From assembly GCA_011800805.1 (NCBI GenBank), contig MPNW01000041.1, positions 62,001 through 126,000 on the forward strand: a stretch of 64,000 nt of DNA, in the 5' to 3' direction. The position numbers were made by a program, and so were the translations under genes. The notes beneath the pieces were generated by a model. That model was not told the DNA's origin, searched no databases, and saw nothing but the letters and a program-made list of their open reading frames with translations. This document shows, one piece after another, positions 46,201 through 59,321 of this stretch; within the stretch, counting starts at the first letter, position 1, and every line of letters starts with the position of its first letter. The DNA comes from Hirudo medicinalis. Taxonomy: Eukaryota; Annelida; Clitellata; Hirudinida; Hirudinidae.

Positions 46201-49200
46201 CATTTTCAAATATTTCTTGAAAATTAAATTCATACCGAAGAAGTTTCGTTGTCTTTTGAAATTCTCGAAAATACTTTTGTCATGAAAGAAACCTCAATTT
46301 TTCGATTTTCGTCAACATTTCTTTCCTCCAAAGTTAATTCCAATTCCAGTTTTGACGAATCTTTCATATTTTTATATAACCTAACAAATAAAAATTCATT
46401 CCATTTTCCCATTATTATTCACTTTTTCAAACAAATTTAAAGTATGTTTTGCAATCACCTGACCGAGTAATCCAGGCATATATTGAGGACAAAACAGTCT
46501 TCATCTTTGCACTTATTATCACTGAGGTCAGAGGTCAAAACAACGTGCACATCGATGACAGGTCGTGACCTCAAAAGAACGACCGAGTCAGAGGCATAAC
46601 AACCAACCACCAAGTCAGGGAATCCATTGTGATCAAAGTCCACGTGAGAGGCAGACAGCGAATAACCGAACGAACGAATAGGTGATTTGAACAATGAGGC
46701 AGCAGATATTTTCTGTGATGGGTTGATATTGATGCCCGTTTTCGATCCGCGAAATATGTAGATAGCCCCATCCCCTTCATAAGGTGCTCCTACGACGATA
46801 TCTTTGAAGAAATATGAAATTCCCATAAGAATTAGTCAAATTTTGAACATTTTAAACACCTTTGAACGTTGTTGGTGCTCACCATCAAATCCATCTTGAT
46901 CGATGTCACCTAAAAGTTCTATATCCAATCCAAACCAACTGTTGTGACAATCGTGATGGCATGTGGAAAAAGGTGATGAAGCCATTGAAGAAAAATGTGA
47001 GTCTTCCAGTTTACAAAACTTGTTTGTCAAAATTGCTGATGGTTTCGTGGAGCCCTTGGCCTGAAAATGGGTAAGCTGATTATTGGTGATAATGGCGATA
47101 ATATATCAGCTTACCAAGTCCTCGTTGTTGTAGACGTAAACAGCACCTCCACAGCTTTGAGAATCCATAAATGTTGGTGCGCCTACCAAAAGTTCGTCGA
47201 GACTATTTCGAGTATAACACAGCATGCTGTTCATGTGCTTGAATTGAAGCTATTGCGAAACTTCTCAACGTACCCGTCGCCATTTAAGTCGGCTGAAGTC
47301 ACTTTGTAGCCAAAGTTGGAACCAAGTTGGCACCCATTCAGTTCCATTTCAACCTGGAATCTTCCCTCGTCTTCATGGAGTAAATACACTTTTCCTACAC
47401 CTGATGATTTCGGAGCTCCAGCCATATACGTTGCTCCACTTCCAAGCATCTTGTAACTTGTGGCAACCGACATTCCTGATTGATACAAATCAATGGATGT
47501 ACTTGTTCAAGGACTTAAGGAGAGGAGAAATGAATGCAACCCAAGTATGACTTTTTATCCGTGAAAACATTCTCAGCTGGAGACCAGAGCAATGGAAGTA
47601 CAGAGACGTTGAATAACGATCTTCTCAACAAAACTCCTTTTCCACCACGAAATCCAGGTGCCCCGATGAGGATGAAATCTCTCTGAAAACAAAATGTTCA
47701 AAAAATGAAAATTACTGACAATTCGACGCCAAATGTTGTTGTCATCATAGTCTGTCATCGTAATAAAATAAATATTCATTGAAAAGTTATAAAACAAAGT
47801 AAGAGAATTTCGATGAATTTTGGCTTCGCAAACGTTTTTTTCATATGTAATTATTAATGTGTTTGTTTATTTTATAACTTTGATGTTGGTTTAATGTCGA
47901 TTCATGCCACTATTACGGGTGATAAGATATACGTAATTTAGTAAGGCGAATTAGCATAATGGTCCTTTCAACGATGACCAAATTCGAATACTTTGTCCAC
48001 GAAGATATTGATTCCAGTCAGGCACTTTTCATCCTCAACTCCACTGATTTTTTGTTCCTCGCATGGATCCCAAGAATGAAGAACTTTAAGGTCATTTGTT
48101 AAGGACACGCACCAATCTTTGACCCATGCTTGAGTCACTTCCTCAATTTTATGCCCACAGGCCTTAAATATAATGACCCAAAATTATTCATGAATTCACG
48201 TAACATTTATTATTTATTCAAAGCATTTCTTAGGACATCAATAAGATTGTTTATATATTATTTAAAGTAAGCTTTTAGACAAGTGATTTAATTCTGATAA
48301 ATAAAGTTTGAAGGTGGATATGAAAATTGTAAATTGCTGAGTAGTTAACGAACCACAGCCACTCCTCCTGCTCTTCCTTGACTCACAACACTCATCAATA
48401 GTGACTCACTGTGGTGATTCTGTTCTGAAGCTAAATGATTTATTTAATAATGTAAGAATATAATAATTTGCAATAATAAATAACATCAATAATTAACAAC
48501 GTTGTTGATAATTCGTACTAAATTTGCAACACTGCTTGGGCTGTGTTCTTACGTGCGTCATTAAGAAACATTAGCAGTTGTTGTCGTGTTCGCAGCCCTG
48601 CCTTCACCACCGGGGAGCGCGATTTGGGAAGGGGCGCTACATAAATGGTTGAGCGATTGTGCCTTCTCATACGACTCGGATATATAAGGCACTCAAAATA
48701 CCGGTTAATTACATATGCTATGAGGCTTGTTTATGGGTTTGTGTTCGTGATAGAAACTCTCGTCAGCAAAGAGATTTTGAACGCCTGATTGAGCTGCAGC
48801 AAAGCGAAATTCTTGACCACTCGTCTATTACGCTTGTTTATGGCTTTCTGTTGGTTTATATCAACATTGCATAATACATTGCATTTGTATTAACTTACTT
48901 TGTATGGGAATCCGTTGACATTCTTCACCAGCCTGTGAATCTGAGATGAAACAAGCAAACAAGACCGCTGATCTTCTGGAAATTCCTTCTGATTCGTTTA
49001 CAAATGCAGCTGCAACTAAAACTCTGCAACAAAAAAATAACTTGATATTGTGGACAATAGATGTTTGAGTATGACAATTACGAACACTTCAATCACAAGC
49101 ATCTCATTAACATCACCGCCCTCGATGATCTTTCTAATGTCAACTCGTTAAGTGCCTCTTCAACTTGTAATTATTACATTAATAAATTAGGAAACAACTC

Positions 49201-50848
49201 ATCGAATGTTTTAATGACCATTTTGCACCATGAGAATTAAGCTTTTTTGGTGAAAATAATTTCTCGATTTCTGATTTCATAGAAAACGGTTTATCTACTC
49301 ATTAAAAAACCTTAGAAGTTTATCACGTGTTTTGGACATTATTTAGAATTTTAATCTATAATTAGAAACCCAAGCAAGTGTCGATGACGTATGTCCTCGG
49401 AACGACGAATATTTTGTTCGTTTACCAGCAAATTTTAATGGGCTCAGTTTTTAACTGATCTTTCAAATGACTCGAAAGATTCTCAAATATGACGTGAGTA
49501 CTTTCCGTGACCTTTTCAAACTTCTCCTTTAAAGTAATTCGATATAACTTTAAAGTTTCAAATATTTTATGCGAAGATAAAATGAACCTGCAACTTTGAG
49601 ATGAAAAGGCTCACAACCAGATTGCTTTCAGTAATATAATAATATTTCTTTTTTTTTCTTCGTCCATCATAATTACGAACAATGTTTTGTGATTTGTTAG
49701 ATATTATTATTACTTAATAATATTATTAATATTATTATTTAGTTACAGCCGGTTACAGTCGGACTCTGCAATCAAAGGCAGCGTCAGGTTTACATAATCA
49801 TCTCATCAAGAAGATGCAATAATTATGCTAAAAATCAAATATTAATTATGTTCAGTATTTCCATAAAATGCATATTTCTAAAAAAAATCGAAAATTAGGG
49901 TGATTTTTATTTAGTCCTTTCTTTATTTTGTTCATACATGCTCCTAGTGATCAAACTGACCCTGCTTCCGTTACAACACCCGGCAATGTAATATTTACAG
50001 GTACCTAACTAATAATTTCCATAGTTAGTACTCCTAATGTGTCTTATCTCTTTATTTATTAATTATTCAATATTTCGGATGCAGGTCGCAAGGTTCAAAA
50101 AGTCTTGATGCATGCGTAACGGCGTTGCACTTTAGACGCCCAAATTGAGCACACGTGTTTAAAAATATTCTTTAGTTCGAACATATTCTGCTGCTTCAAG
50201 AGCTTCCATTAGAAAAAATATATTACTGTGCTTAGACAGGGTAATATATTATACGAAGATAAAAATTTATTGCAACATTTGCAGATGATCAATCATATTT
50301 GATTGAACCTTGTCACTCGTCTCTGTTTCAAGATGTGGTCAACATTTTTACAAGTTCAATGCCAAATAATTAACTTCATTTAAAATTTTCATTTATCTTT
50401 TTATGATTATCAGCCTTGTTAACATCAGCTCTGAAAGCAGCTCAAAACATTAAAGGGTCAGAATCATAAAAAGCTTTAATTGAAAACACGCGAAGGAAGA
50501 ATTAATTAGGCAAGGAGGCATTCATCGAACATTCTCAAGACATACAAACAGGCTGAGTTGACGATTCGTATAATAGTCATTTTCTAAATTTTAACATCAA
50601 ATATTTGAATCAAACAATTGAGCATTAGAGAGTACATGTAAGTAACATACGAACATGGGAGTTTGTGCACGTATAGAAGTGTTGAAAATTATATGTCGGG
50701 CGACAGAAAATCCAAAGTAAGATCCATAAGGCCCATTTTTCACGATGGCTGACGACACATCCAAGTTGTAACTCCTGACTGACAAGATCACACTTAGGTG
50801 ACAAAAATATGACAACAGAAGACGCTTTTGAAAAGTCAATGATTCCAT
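43297..50848 (-). CDS. Integrin alpha subunit (no I domain), 1035 aa
   Basis: A single-pass cell-surface receptor subunit for matrix or cell adhesion that pairs with a beta subunit. Twenty-one exons, all phase-consistent: 50848-50655, 49023-48899, 48430-48354, 48162-47992, 47682-47541, 47475-47274, 47202-47115, 47060-46883, 46801-46459, 46380-46236, 46157-46062, 45519-45440, 45353-45209, 45062-44914, 44857-44774, 44705-44630, 44571-44461, 44229-44092, 44023-43730, 43647-43522 and 43440-43297. A signal peptide (LLLSYFCHLSVILSV) leads into YNLDVSSA. FG-GAP blades carry Ca-binding loops DLNGDGLDE (about 299-307), DIDQDGFDD (385-393) and DFDHNGFPD (447-455). The TM helix is at about 966-987, followed by KCGFFKRKRKK, the conserved GFFKR. 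No inserted I domain. Exon 1 uses a weak GTTCGT donor, and the last intron begins with GC. Vertebrate subtype unclear. Confidence 0.95.
43441..43521 (-). other. GC-AG intron between the integrin TM exon and the GFFKR exon
   Basis: The TM exon ends YSLFYK and is followed by GCAAGT; the next exon, after TTTAAAG, begins CGFFKR. No GT donor gives a joined frame. GCAAGT is the known strong consensus for GC donors. Confidence 0.8.
48577..48715 (+). mobile_element. tRNA-derived SINE, copy 5 (tail B, 5'-truncated)
   Basis: Starts inside the head at GTCGTGTTCGCAGCCCTGCC, lacks box A, keeps GGGAAGGGGCGCTACATAAA and a tail that folds as GTGCCTT...AAGGCAC (about 48660-48692), a perfect 7-bp stem. It lies in integrin intron 2. 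Confidence 0.75.
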
Positions 50849-51391
50849 GAGGCCAACCCGAACAAACTTTAGTAAAGTGCAGAGAGATTGTGTTACCTAA
50901 TGATGATACTCTTCAACTCTTAGATCGTAAATAGCTCGCTAGTGTCGTTCAGCTGCATTCGCTTCTACCTATATACGGCTGCGATGGAATTGTTTTCCTC
51001 AACATGCTGTGCACATCAATTCCAAATTGTTGTGCTGCTGCAACAAACTTTACAATTACACGTTTTGTATTATCCTCACTGAGCCTCGCTTTATAATTTA
51101 GCACATTTTTAACACATTAATATTTGATTAATTAAATTGTTACGTAATTTATAATAATCGTATGCAATTCATACAATATCTTAAGTTGCTGCTACTAAAT
51201 GATTATAGTTCTGCATATAATGACATTGACTTAATGAATATATTTAAGGTTTAATTTATGTTTACTTATGTAACGTTAGAATTCGGCAAATATTAAATAC
51301 AGTAAGAAAGTTAAATTTTCTTACTTTGTTTGATCCAACCCCGAGCGCCAAATAATTATCTTAAACAAACTTGCTCTCCGATTGAGGCCAG
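50849..51391. promoter_or_regulatory. Divergent promoter region between integrin alpha (-) and RAD1 (+)
   Basis: 543 bp separate the two start codons. A/T-rich with no CpG cluster or clear TATA. That it serves both genes is inferred from position. Confidence 0.4.
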
Positions 51392-53118
51392 ATGATATCG
51401 TCTCAGAATTATTCGAATTCTCAAAATAATGGGAATTATCTGGAGGCGAAAATGGATAACGCCAAAAATATGTCTGTTATGCTGAAATCGGTTCACTTCA
51501 AAGAAGTTAGTTTTGGTTTTAACTTTATGATTTTCATCTGCTAGAGTCAGTTATAACATAATCTGCACATAATCAATTAAATATATGTGTGTAATAGTGA
51601 AAATAAGGGATTCTGTGTTATTGTTTTTTTTTATAAATCTGTGTAAATATGAGAGATATAACATTTATGCATTATAAATAAATATAGGCTGAGGATGTGC
51701 TTTAAATTAATCATTACAAAGGCATGCACATAATTTATTACTGATTTTACTGCATCATGATTGCAAATAATTTAAGGCACACATCCTGTTTTCAAATTTG
51801 AATTTAGATTAATTTGAATGTATTAATCAGTCTTGAGAAATTCAAATTTGCCATTCTATTAGAGCTTTGATTTATTTAAAAATTATATTAATTATTTAAG
51901 ATGGCCCTGGTTTGTGCTTCTGAAAATGGCATTAAAGTAACCGTAGATGATGCCAAATGCATCATTGCCCATGCTTACGTTCCGGCCGATTTGTTCCGTC
52001 ACTTCTTTTTGAAAGAAAAAGAGGTTGTTTTTAAAGTGAACCTAACTGTTCTGCTGGTAAGTTTAATTTTGATGAATATATCATCGATATTGGCTTAAGC
52101 GATATTTCTTAATGTGAAAACTGGAGACATAGTTTTTGTTAGTCAAAAATTATATGGGAGCATAAACATTTTACATTGTGAAAGGAATGCCTGAACATAT
52201 TTGGAGGTAATTCATCCTCAAGCACAGCTTTTGAACTTTGTTTTGCTGGAAAAGGAAATCCTTTGGTGTTATTGTTAGTTTCTATTTTCTATGTAAAACA
52301 TGTGTTAAGGAGCAGATGAACAACACCAATTTGTTGCTCTAGACTGGAGGAGTCTGGAGTTTTGACAAATTGCAGCATTAAAACTCTTGAGGCAGAGGAA
52401 TCTCTGAACTTTGATTTTGACAATTCCAATATTTTAAACAAGTTAATTATTCGGGTAGGTCAATTATTATGCTGACGATTTCAACCAGACTGCCAATTTG
52501 ATTCACATACATTTTGTTCTTGCAGTCTGAATGTCTGAAGGAAATCTTTGCAGAACTGGATACTTCCAGTGATGTCTTGGAAATAACTTTATCTCCTGAT
52601 AAGCCATATTTCCGATTGTCTACTTTCGGAAACACAGGAAGTTATCATGTACGGAATGTCCTAATATATGTTGTGTTAGCTTTTGAACTTGCTTCATTCC
52701 AATAATAGTGGGACTTTCCAAAAGATTCAGAAGTTATGGAGGAGTTTACTTGTTCAGAACTTCAAGTTAATAAGTAATTTTAATGTTATTTTAAGCAGAT
52801 TGATATAAATGTATAATTTACACACATCACATTATTATTTATAATTGAGTGTTTTCAATATCTGTCAATGTGCAGGTATAAAATGTCTTTAATCCGCCAA
52901 ACAATGAAAGCTCTGATGGCTTCTACCTTAACGTCCTTAAGGACAGATGGCAGAGGTTTCTTGTCCATGCAGTTCTTGATCAAACTGGAGACTGGCCAAA
53001 CTTGCTTCACTGAATATCTTGTGAGTTCATCACTGCTTAAAGAGTTTGAATTAAATTGTCTTTTAATGTTTTGTTTGATTTTAAGTGCACACCAGATATT
53101 GAAGAACATTCTCTCTGA
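51392..53118 (+). CDS. RAD1: RAD1, subunit of the 9-1-1 DNA-damage checkpoint clamp, 278 aa
   Basis: A PCNA-like protein that forms the RAD9-RAD1-HUS1 ring loaded at damaged DNA to activate ATR signalling. Eight exons: 51392-51505, 51901-52056, 52185-52273, 52343-52454, 52526-52648, 52709-52773, 52876-53020 and 53086-53118. Landmarks along the family: SVMLKSVHFKE, SENGIKVTVDDAKCI, KVNLTVLLECLNIFG, FAGKGNPLVLLLEES, LTNCSIKTLEAEESLNFDF, SECLKEIFAELDTSSDVL, SPDKPYFRLSTFGNTGS and WDFPKDSEVMEEFTC, ending CTPDIEEHSL. Human RAD1 is 282 aa with the same block order. For exon 3 the GTTAGT donor at 52274 was chosen over GTGTTA at 52266 because only it keeps the frame and the LLLEES match. Confidence 0.96.
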
Positions 53119-54885
53119 AATCTTTAATTTTGATGTACAAATTGATTTGTAAATTGTTTCTGAAGTTTCAAAAATGAAAATATTGGATTATGGTAATGAA
53201 TGTGATGTTAGAAGGTCATCATGTTTTCTTGAAGATCTCATCAAATTGGATTTAAATTATGAAAGTGCCCTCAAATGAAGTGGAAATGAGGATAAAGTCA
53301 AAAAATGAGTTCTAAGCTTACTGAATATGCACATCATTTGTTGTACCTCACTTTTAGGTCCTAGGCATACAAGATGTTCTGAGGGCTAGTAATGAATAAG
53401 CTACAAGAAATCAGTCAGCAAAAATTAGATTCAAGACTTTAACAATAATATTAATTTTCATAAAAGTTTTAAAATGAGGAAAATCTCACATGGCAAATGT
53501 TGAGAAATCGGGGTGAGTTCCTTACATCTAAATTTATGCCAAGCCTTGAAAGTTCAAATTGGAAAGAACGTGTATAGACCAATGGCATTTGTAAAGGTTT
53601 GAAAATTGTGAGTATTTTCAACAATGTTCCTTGGGTATCTCTGAAGCGTGAAGTGCAGAAACTCTGTTGTGAGGAGAGCCTTGTGGAGTCCCATAGTTCA
53701 TGGGAACCAACTGCTAAGGAATCGTTACATTTTATATTGCAGGGCTGAATAACTATTATCCCACATTAATTGAAATTCAGAGAGCTAACTATTGGACGGG
53801 TATGTTAAATCTTGAAACTACTTTCTTAGGAAACATTATGTGACTTTAAAGATATTTTTAAATAATGTAGTCAGTTGATAACATTTGCGGTTCGGAGGGC
53901 CAATATTCCTTTTGATCGATCTCTGCAAATATGAAATACTCCAGCCCGAAATGCCACCCTAAATCCCCAATCTAATCGTTGAACTCTTATTTAATCAAAT
54001 AGAGAACTCTTTTTGAATATATCCATTTATTCCGGTGTGATTCCTATTGCACCACCTCGGGAGTGACGCTCAGGGACTCGATTCAATCAAAGCTTCAAAT
54101 TTAGTGAAGCGTGGCAGCTGCTAACCTCGCCAAAGTTAGGCCTACATTGTGCTGAATTGGTAATCCACCGCTATCGTATCACCAAGTTATTCTCAAACTC
54201 AGCATTAGCATTAGCAAAGCTAGCATTTACCCTCACCTGCATGAGTTTATGCTCTAATGCCAGGGGCGTAAATCCCTGTAGGGATTATCGGACTGTAGCC
54301 CCACCAATATTTTGCATGGCAGGGCCCAAGAACGTTTGAATGCGGTTATGCTGGGTCCTGTTAGTAAAGTTATCTGAGAGATATAGCAGGACAATTCGTT
54401 GAACTTTCGGAGATCAGAAGAGAAATATTTGGTTCTTTTAACATTTGAAATCGATTGTTACTATTTTATACGTAATAATGAACTACATATATAAGTATAC
54501 AATTGTGCGTGATGCGAATTATTGAGCATAAAATTGCAAATTTTATCATTTATGTGGTTTAATTAAAGTCCTACCAAAGATTTTTGTAGATTTTTGCACC
54601 TGACTAATGCTGAAGTATTAACTCCTCGACTCATGAGACTGGCAAGCTAAAAAAAAAAGGAATTGAGAGAAATCCCCCTTCCCCGAAAACAATTGAAATG
54701 AATTAATAAATGATAACGTCCATTCATCTCATATGTTTCTTAAAGAAAGACGGAGGACAATTCAATGCCTAACGAATACTAACGAGAACCAAAACACAAA
54801 TTATAAATAAGATGACAAAGGAAGTTCTCACCAAATATGGTAACGGTTTGAAATTGTTTCATAAGTCGGCGTATAAAAAACTTGA
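53119..54885. other. Intergenic, 3' of RAD1 and of the MLK gene
   Basis: No exons recognised. At 54261-54340 a CAGGGGCGTA start, a short palindrome (AATCCCTGTAGGGATT, 54271-54286) and GGCAGGGCCC hint at a decayed DNA transposon. Confidence 0.45.
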
Positions 54886-57800
54886 TCAGTTCACAGTTAA
54901 TTTGTTGTGATTTATCTTCTGGCTAAAGAAAGCTCGCAATTCTGCCACACTTTTTCCTTGGTTTAAATTTAGCCATGACTGTCTTTTGACCACTTTGTCG
55001 TATGGAAACATTTCCGGTTGCTTGTTGGAAATTTTGGAAGCAATGGATTGGTTTTCAACGCTTTTGAGCGTCGACAATGATCCATACAGAGTGATACCTT
55101 TGCTAAACGGACGAGTTGAGTCGCATTGTTTCAGCGGGGATGATGTAGAAATTGTGCTCATGAAATTATTTGATTGTCGATGTCCACGAGAAAAAGGCAT
55201 CTGATTTTCATCGTTAGCACGGAATATGCTCTGCCCCAAATAATCACTATCCTCTGGATTGTTGCCGGTGACATAAACTTTTGATTTGGACTCCATCTGA
55301 ACTATTTTCACTTTAAAAGGACTGATCTTCTGGTCCCCATTAGATGGAATTTCCCCTCCATTTTCAATCCCTTGACTAGGTTGGTAGACGGCTTTGATGC
55401 TTAATGTAGTTGGCCTCGAAGCCGGAGATGACGGCAACAGGGACTCTCTCGTTTTTTTCACTATCGGAGAATGGGAAGTTTCTGACGGTGCCATGATGCA
55501 TGTTGCTATCTTCGTGATTTCTTGAAGTGCAGAGGAAACTGAGTAGACTTCTTTGGCAGGATGGATATTTTCAGTTGACATATTCTGCACGTCCCCTTGA
55601 CTAGAGTCTGTTAAACATGGACTGATTCAGTTATAAATTCTTCGAGGCATACGGGCACAAAAGATATTTAAGAATATACTCCAAAATTAATAATTAAGGT
55701 GTTATTGAAAAAATAATTCACAAAGTTATTCATCGTACGTGTGGTCACTCGAATGGTCTTCATTGTGAACGGACGTGGAAAGGGTATATTTGGAGAAAGC
55801 TTGGGGGAGATGTTTGTCTCTTCAATTATCGCATGAAAGTTGTGCTGGAAATCTATTAATAATATTTTCAAATTTATTAAGTTCTTAAATAGATTTAATG
55901 GTTTAGCAGCTTACTGGATGGCTGTCCGATCTTCAGTGAATGTTTTTTCCTCCAACTAAAAATGTTTAATCTTTTTCTGTGCTTTTTGGCATCATTGAAT
56001 TCTTTGACAGCGAAGTATAACTCCTTCTGGAGAATATTCATCTGAGACTTTTCTAGATTTGCATAAACCTGTCTTAATCCCTCGACCATGCTCTCCAGAT
56101 AAGAATCTAACTGCATCTGGTTCATTCCTCCATCGGTATTATTCTAAAAGGAATGATGTGATATTTAACTTACAACTTGCTTGTTAATAATTTTAATAAT
56201 GTCCGCAGAAGTGACAAACGAAATGAAACATTGAAATTACCATCGTGTTAACACTTTCACTTCTTATCGTTTCCATCTCCTCTTCAACTTCGTCTTTCCA
56301 CTCCAGTTGCAGAGCTGCAAACGATTCTTCATCATGGAGACGTACAGAACTTTGCATGGCGTGCAGATCGTTCAGTATTTCTGCAAATGGCGGCCTTTCT
56401 TTCGGATGGATGTTCCAGCATCCTTCAAGGATCAGCAACATCAGCACTTGTTAAACATTAGTGACTTTACTATTAAACATTTCCATTAACTTGGTTTTGT
56501 CATGGCGAGCGTAAATATCCCTATTTAGGATAAATAATGAGGTAACTTAATAAAAGGTTTTTACGTCGCACAAGGATCTTTCACTAACTTTGGAGCAATC
56601 GTTCGAAGGGCTGGGGACATAAGCGAGGAATTGGAAGCCTCAATATGTTGTTTCCCACGCCGTACACAATCTGATACTGGTTCAAGTTTTTATAAGGCAC
56701 TTGTGACGTCAGCATTTCCCAGAGAACAACCCCGAAACTTGGAAAAGTGGATTTAATTGTGTATTTATTAAGACCAATTTAACAATAAAAATATACTTCT
56801 TCTTAAAGCCAGTCAAATACATTTGTAATGAAATGAGAACTTTAGGCAAATTTATAAAAATATTGCATGGTATTTATACGGGAAAGTTGCCAATCGCATA
56901 TTGAATATTAAAGAATTAGAATATGCAGACAACACAAGGGAAGGCGACCTAATTGGAAGCATTTCAACTGTTCGCGCAAACAATTGATTGCTAGAATGCT
57001 GTCAGATTGTTACTAAAAATACAAGAAATCGTGATGCGTGATCCATTGACAAACTTTTGCATAAAAGATGTTTTTAAAAGCTGGAGAATAGGAATTTTTA
57101 AAATTAGCTAAATTATTAAATACATTTTGTTGTTATGCTAAAACATTTTTCATTATTATGAATCGACAAAACCAGCTAGGAATCAGGAGCATTTGAAAGT
57201 TTGTTTGAAATGTTTCTGTTTAAAGATTACCTGATTGTTTGATATTTATTTTTTTAATGACAAATCAAAGGAGCAGCCTTTATCAAAACAGGAATTCCAA
57301 TTAAATCAAATTAAAAAAGAAAATTATTCAACATGCAGCATTTCCGAATAATTTAAGACTATTTGTTATGAATTAAGTTGAATTAAAACTTTGATATGCA
57401 TATGAAATTCAAGAAATGAAAATGTTTTACATTTTACTTATTATCAATCAGACAATGAAAGGTATCGCACAAATCTAGCAAAAAATCTAGCGGTTAAATC
57501 TCAATTGATTAATCGGCAATGAGGAAACTCAATGCACATGTAATGTCTGCTTGACGCCTGATCTTTGTAAATCATTTTTAATTTTTATAATTCTCTCGGT
57601 AATTATTCTCACTTTTTCAAAAACTTAAGTGAAGCCTTACATAAATTCTTGGTTTACGAGTCGGAGATGTTTAACAAATAATTTGAAAACCTAATTAAAT
57701 ATGTAAATAGCTTATTCTTAGAAAATTATCATATTCTAACGACTTGCAATCTAATATCGTCTCCCAAAAAAAACTATTTGAACCACGTAGGAATTTGAGG

Positions 57801-59321
57801 CTAATAAAAACGTCAAGGTAAAGAAGAACATAACATTATTTTAGAGTAGTTAAGAAGAACAATAATAACCAATAAATTGTGTAATAACCACTTAACATGC
57901 AAATACACTGGATAACATGCAAAAAAACTGTCTCAATATTCCATAAAATGGTTTGTTGTTATCTGAAGCAGATCGACGTAGCTATTGACATTAAAACTCA
58001 CCTCCAAACATCACTTTTGGTGGAAATCTCCTTGCTTTTGAACACTTCTGGAGCCATCCATTCAAAAGTTCCAGCAAATTCAACCGAATGAATTGTGTTC
58101 AAAGCCTGCCTTGCCAGGCCAAAGTCACTTATCTTCAATGTTTTATTCTCCAGCCTGCCATCGCTTAAGGATTCAGAAATCAGAACTGAAAGGAATGAAT
58201 TATTCACCCAATGCAATCAGCTTAAATATAAGAAAAGTGATCTTAATGTTTTAGTTATATCGTCTAATCACAGGCATACAGGTTTGTCGAATGGGTTGCG
58301 TTCCTGCATACGGCAGTAATGACAACAGTCGTGATGTGTCATGTTCGAAACCGAGCCTGCGCTGCCACAAGCGCACTCGGGAAGGACCGCTATTTGCATT
58401 TGCATTTACAATTACCTCAACAGGTTATTATGATTACTAGTACTTATAATGTTTTTATCATTGAGTGTTTTTAACTCAAATTAATAAAATTAATATTAAA
58501 TGCTCTGAATTATTTTTGAATGGAATTAGAACACGGTTGCATAACAGTGTTGTAAAAGTCTTACTGTTTTTAGATTTCAGGTCTCTGTGGATAATAGTAT
58601 CAAGAGGAGCATCTTGGTGAAGGTATTTCATGGCTCTTGCAATTTGAGCCGACCAATCAATAATAACCTTAAGTGGAAGCAATGTGCTAGAAAGAACTTG
58701 GGCCAAGGATCCACCTCTGGCATACTCCATTACCAGCCAAAAGTCAGGGGGTCGATTGCAAATTCCAAGCAGAGAAATTATGTTTGGATGTCTTAAAAGC
58801 CAGAAAACTGTTGCTTCTTTTCTGGCATCTTCATCTGACGTGATGTCGCGAATTATTTTCACTGCCACTTCTTCGCTCCTCCACAATCCACGACGTACAG
58901 TTGCAAATCCTCCTTTGCCGATGAACTCCTGAAGTGAAATGTCATTGGGATTTATCTCTTTTTGAGTCAGCCCCCAGTTCTTCTGGGCCACGTACATGGA
59001 AGGAAATATTCCTTCTTTTCCGCCGGTCCTACCTTTCCACCAGTTTGTTCGGTTGGTTCCATCTTGGCTAATGACATGGATTTGGTCTCCCTTGCGAAAA
59101 TTCAACTCGTCCTCAGAATATCCTTTGAAGTCGAAAAGAGCGGTGAATTTAGTAGTGTTCTTGTGAGATTTGCTCGATAACCTTCCACGTTTTGGAGGTC
59201 TCGATGAGGAAATGTCATCGTTGTCATTGGCGAGTGAATTCTTCGAGTTCTTCGAGAGCGAGTGTTTGGAAGCGTTTATATGAAACTTTTTCGAGTAGCT
59301 TCTAAATGAAAATGAATTCAT
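54886..59321 (-). CDS. Mixed-lineage kinase (MAP3K9/10/11/21 type), 778 aa
   Basis: A MAP3K that acts on MKK4/7 in JNK signalling, usually under Rac/Cdc42. Seven exons: 59321-58565, 58185-58002, 56737-56589, 56422-56241, 56143-55915, 55852-55739 and 55607-54886; they close in frame. Residues 58-115 form an SH3 domain (FTALFDFKGYSEDELNF, WWKGR, GIFPSMYV). The kinase follows: GKGGFATV (135-142), VAVK (K155), HRDLKSKN (245-252), SDFGLAR (D273), GTFEWMAPEV and DVWSFGVVLWEML. Exon 5 holds a Leu/Ile-rich zipper-like helix (about 424-480) and a basic patch. The exon 5/6 junction makes IGQPSSNFQHNF, which lines up with the CRIB region of MLK1-3. The C-terminal 240 residues are Ser/Thr/Pro-rich and unrecognised. 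Drosophila slipper is the same class. Intron 1 contains a SINE; intron 2 is 1.3 kb. Confidence 0.95.
58267..58412 (+). mobile_element. tRNA-derived SINE, copy 6 (diverged, tail lost)
   Basis: Head with GTTTGTCGAATGGGTTGCG (box A), TGTTCGAAACC (box B), then GCGCACTCGGGAAGGACCGC, ending in TTTGCATTTGCATTTACA. The tail hairpin is absent. It lies in MLK intron 1. Confidence 0.75.
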
